Source: Desulforamulus putei DSM 12395 (GTDB lineage: Bacteria > Bacillota > Desulfotomaculia > Desulfotomaculales > Desulfotomaculaceae). From it: 64,000 nt of DNA. The translations under genes and the position numbers were made by a program. The notes beneath the pieces are model-generated. The model made no database searches. It saw only the letters and a list, made by a program, of their open reading frames with translations, and was not told where the DNA came from. The stretch is taken from the NCBI RefSeq assembly GCF_900129195.1, contig NZ_FQUY01000006.1:1-64000 (forward strand), written 5' to 3'. Below are positions 61,741 to 64,000 of the stretch, piece after piece (within the stretch, counting starts at the first letter, position 1; every line of letters begins with the position of its first letter).

Positions 61741-61769
61741 AGTATAATTTTTTAGTCAACCACTGTCAA
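61741..61769 (-). promoter_or_regulatory. Promoter of the Ile T-box module
   Basis: On the minus strand TTGACA (61769-61764), a 17-base spacer and TATACT (61746-61741), the same hexamers and spacing as the promoter of the Leu module. Confidence 0.85.
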
Positions 61770-61891
61770 GAATTAGATAGATGAATTTTGTTCTTCTTTA
61801 GTATTTTGAACATTAGGTACTTCCGCCACCTGCCATCCTCCCTATGCGATTCCGTTTTTAAAGAAACAAGCCTTTTTTAAGTTTTTTGTGC

Positions 61892-61922
61892 AAAAGTTTT
61901 ACCCCGGTAAACCCGGGGTAAA
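61892..61922 (-). terminator. Terminator after argH
   Basis: On the minus strand TTTACCCCGG (61922-61913) pairs with CCGGGGTAAA (61907-61898), followed by ACTTTTGC. It lies ten bases after the argH stop. Confidence 0.85.
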
Positions 61923-61931
61923 TTGTTTTTT

Positions 61932-63308
61932 CTATATTTGCTGCAGCATGTTTCTGGCGTTGGCAATGGATTGTTGGACAGCCTCGGGGGCCGGGCCGCC
62001 TTTGACCTTTCTGGCGGCGGCGCAGTGCTCTACCCCGATGGCGGCATAAATGTCCCGGTCAAAGACCGGGGACAATTGCCGGTATTCCTCCAGGGTCAGT
62101 TCTTCCAGGGTTTTGCCCTGCTGCAGGCAATAAAACACAGCTTTTCCCACAATTTCGTGGGCTTCCCGGAAGGGCACACCCTTTTTGGCCAGGTAATCAG
62201 CCACATCGGTGGCGTTGGTGAAACCGCCCCGGGCCGCCCTGGCCATGTTGTCCTTGCGGACTGTCATGGTGGCAATCATGGGACGGAAGACCATCAGGCA
62301 GCCTTTGACGGTATCGACGGCATCAAAGAGCGCCTCTTTATCCTCCTGCATATCTTTGTTATAGGCCAGGGGCAGCCCCTTGAGCATGGTTAACAGACCC
62401 ATTAAATCGCCGTACACCCGGCCGGTTTTGCCCCGGATCAGTTCAGCCACGTCCGGGTTCTTTTTCTGGGGCATAATGCTGGAGCCTGTGCTGTAGGCGT
62501 CGTCCAGTTCAATAAAAGCGAATTCGCCGGTGGACCAGAGAATAATCTCTTCACAGAAACGGCTGAGATGCATCATAATCAGCGATGCTGCGGCACAAAA
62601 CTCCACGGCAAAATCCCGGTCGCTGACAGCGTCCAGGCTGTTCTCACTGACGGCGGCAAACCCCAGCAGTTCCGCGGTATATTCCCGGTCCAGCGGGAAG
62701 GTTGTGCCGGCCAGCGCCCCGGCCCCCAGGGGCATGACATCAGTGCGCTTGTAACAGTCTGCCAGCCTGTCCATATCCCGGAGAAACATTTGCACATAGG
62801 CCATCAGATGGTGGGCAAGGGTAATGGGCTGGGCCCGCTGCATGTGGGTATAGCCCGGCATCACGGTATGCAGGTGCTGTTCTGCCAGGTCCAGCAGTGT
62901 TTCTATTAATTCTTTCAGCTGGGCGCGGATTTCAGTAATTTCATCTTTGAGGTACATGCGGATGTCCACTGCCACCTGGTCATTGCGGCTGCGGGCAGTA
63001 TGCAGTTTCTTTCCTACGGCGCCGATTTTGGCCGTCAGCAACTTCTCTACATTCATGTGGATATCTTCCGCAGCAATATCAAACTCCACTTGGCCGCTTT
63101 CGATCTCGCCTAGGATTTCCTTGAGACCTTCTACAATCTGCCTGGCTTCCTCGGGGGAGATGATTCCCACCTTGCCCAGCATGGTGGCATGGGCAATGCT
63201 GCCCCGGATATCCTGCTTGTACAGTCTCTGGTCAAAAGAAATGGAGGAATGAAAGTCCTCCACCAGACGATCGGTTGTTTTCTGGAAGCGGCCGCCCCAG
63301 AGCTTCAT
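61932..63308 (-). CDS. argH: Argininosuccinate lyase
   Basis: 458 residues of the fumarase/aspartase superfamily; it splits argininosuccinate to arginine and fumarate. [25 protein letters not shown] at the start, [49 protein letters not shown] and the signature [20 protein letters not shown] (flexible catalytic loop). The ATG at 63308 follows GGGGA at seven bases; upstream in-frame ATG codons at 63326 and 63356 are weaker. It lies downstream of argG, the usual pair. Confidence 0.97.
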   Translation of the reverse strand: MKLWGGRFQKTTDRLVEDFHSSISFDQRLYKQDIRGSIAHATMLGKVGIISPEEARQIVEGLKEILGEIESGQVEFDIAAEDIHMNVEKLLTAKIGAVGKKLHTARSRNDQVAVDIRMYLKDEITEIRAQLKELIETLLDLAEQHLHTVMPGYTHMQRAQPITLAHHLMAYVQMFLRDMDRLADCYKRTDVMPLGAGALAGTTFPLDREYTAELLGFAAVSENSLDAVSDRDFAVEFCAAASLIMMHLSRFCEEIILWSTGEFAFIELDDAYSTGSSIMPQKKNPDVAELIRGKTGRVYGDLMGLLTMLKGLPLAYNKDMQEDKEALFDAVDTVKGCLMVFRPMIATMTVRKDNMARAARGGFTNATDVADYLAKKGVPFREAHEIVGKAVFYCLQQGKTLEELTLEEYRQLSPVFDRDIYAAIGVEHCAAARKVKGGPAPEAVQQSIANARNMLQQI

Positions 63309-63354
63309 AGAGACTTCCCCTTTCATGCTTGATCCTTCACCAGTAAGTCTATCC

Positions 63355-63436
63355 ATTCGCTGTTGGTTGTTGGCTGTTGGTTTTGGCCCGGGTATTTCTT
63401 AGGGGTCTAGCTTTTGGCCGATGGCTAATGGCTTAT
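63355..63436. repeat. Heptamer-type repeat, argG/argH junction
   Basis: TGTTGGT TGTTGGC TGTTGGT TTTGGCC (63361-63388), then GGGTATTTCTTAGGGGTC and TTTTGGCC GATGGCT AATGGCT. The seven-base period and the GGTATTTCTT-NN-GGGTC core link it to the other junction repeats. The right end overlaps the argG stop region. Confidence 0.65.
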
Positions 63437-64000
63437 CTAAGTCCTGCCTTCTTTTCCATCAAGGCCCGTACTTTCAGGGGCAGGCCGAAGAGGTTGATAA
63501 AGCCTGCGGCGTCGGCCTGGTTGTAGACTTCGTCCCGGCCAAAGGTAGACAGTTCTTCGTCATAGAGAGAGTAGGGCGAGGTGGTACCGGCAGGCATAAT
63601 ATTGCCTTTATACAGTTTCAGTTTAACAGTGCCGGTGACGGTGCGCTGGGTACTGTCTACAAAGGCATCCAGGGCTTCCCGCAGGGGAGAAAACCACACG
63701 CCGTCATAAACCAGTTCGGCATAGCGCAGGGCAACTTGTTCTTTATAATGCAGGGTGGCCCGGTCGAGGGTCAGCAGTTCCAATTCATGGTGGGCGTACA
63801 CCAGGATGGTGCCGCCGGGGGTTTCATAAACGCCGCGGGACTTCATGCCCACCAGGCGGTTTTCCACCATGTCCACGATACCGATGCCGTTGGCCCCGCC
63901 GATGGCGTTCAGCTTTTCCAGCAGGCTGACTCCATCCATCCGCTGGCCGTTTAATGATACAGGAATCCCCTTCTCAAAACCGATTTCCACATAGGTGGGC
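63433..64000 (-). CDS. argG: Argininosuccinate synthase, C-terminal part (5' end outside window)
   Basis: About 188 C-terminal residues; the frame is open to the window edge (reading [18 protein letters not shown]). It ligates citrulline and aspartate using ATP. Family segments: [58 protein letters not shown] and [15 protein letters not shown]. It ends in [13 protein letters not shown]. It precedes argH, with a repeat-bearing gap of about 120 bases. Confidence 0.97.
   Translation of the reverse strand, partial: PTYVEIGFEKGIPVSLNGQRMDGVSLLEKLNAIGGANGIGIVDMVENRLVGMKSRGVYETPGGTILVYAHHELELLTLDRATLHYKEQVALRYAELVYDGVWFSPLREALDAFVDSTQRTVTGTVKLKLYKGNIMPAGTTSPYSLYDEELSTFGRDEVYNQADAAGFINLFGLPLKVRALMEKKAGLR

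Noticed and set aside
1-64000. CRISPR array or rRNA/tRNA genes
   Set aside because: No regularly spaced identical repeats and no rRNA or tRNA signatures were found; the heptamer arrays are too short and lack spacers.

Overview
The window looks like chromosomal DNA of a spore-forming, anaerobic, low-to-mid-GC Firmicute of the Desulfotomaculum/Desulforamulus (Peptococcaceae) type. This is an inference from gene content: a cdaA-cdaR-glmM-glmS block with a glmS ribozyme, T-box control of branched-chain amino acid genes, CssRS-like and OmpR-type two-component systems, iron-sulfur and tungsten-related proteins, an RND pump in a Firmicute, strong AGGAGG-type ribosome sites and frequent GTG/TTG starts. 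No rRNA or tRNA gene and no CRISPR array was seen.

Layout. 1-267: tail of an IS110-family transposase. 0.7-20 kb: many short independent units, namely uppP, a DUF169 protein, a TauE/SafE permease with a membrane partner, a COG2509 flavoprotein, rarD, a possible 27-residue membrane protein, an iron-sulfur protein behind a CRP/FNR-like site, a secreted protein plus cssRS, an RND efflux pair, an ArsR repressor and a radical-SAM maturase of the tungsten-cofactor type. 20-24 kb: a thioredoxin-like protein with a permease remnant, an unassigned structured RNA ahead of yedE-yedF (selenium/sulfur handling), then PadR plus a tungstate/molybdate-binding-like protein with no signal peptide, and a collapsed TauE pseudogene. 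24-33 kb: a surface-glycosylation operon (GT39, GT2, GtrA, galE, PepSY) downstream of a two-component system and a DUF2680 exported protein.

32.8-42 kb is accessory and eroded. It holds fragments of three biotin genes (bioF, a bioH/bioG-type hydrolase, bioC), a DsrE-like gene, inverted istB remnants, a UvrD-like helicase, an integrase/HsdR remnant, an McrBC-type restriction pair, a transposition-ATPase remnant and a frameshifted caspase-like gene.

42-47.6 kb (minus strand) is core: cdaA-cdaR, then glmM from its own strong promoter, then glmS behind its self-cleaving ribozyme. 48-61.8 kb (minus strand) is one large branched-chain amino acid cluster: promoter/T-box(Ile ATC), promoter/T-box(Leu CTC), ilvD, ilvB, ilvN, ilvC, a second ilvB, leuA, leuC, leuD, leuB, cimA. 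CimA with LeuCD and LeuB would make 2-oxobutyrate from pyruvate, so isoleucine could be made without threonine deaminase; no ilvA is present here. Heptamer-period repeats sit in several junctions of this cluster. The window ends in argH and the 3' part of argG.

The observations most worth following up are the heterotypic tandem T-boxes, the structured RNA before yedE, the cytosolic ligand-binding protein coupled to PadR, the McrBC/caspase-like island, the 27-residue membrane protein and the heptamer repeats.
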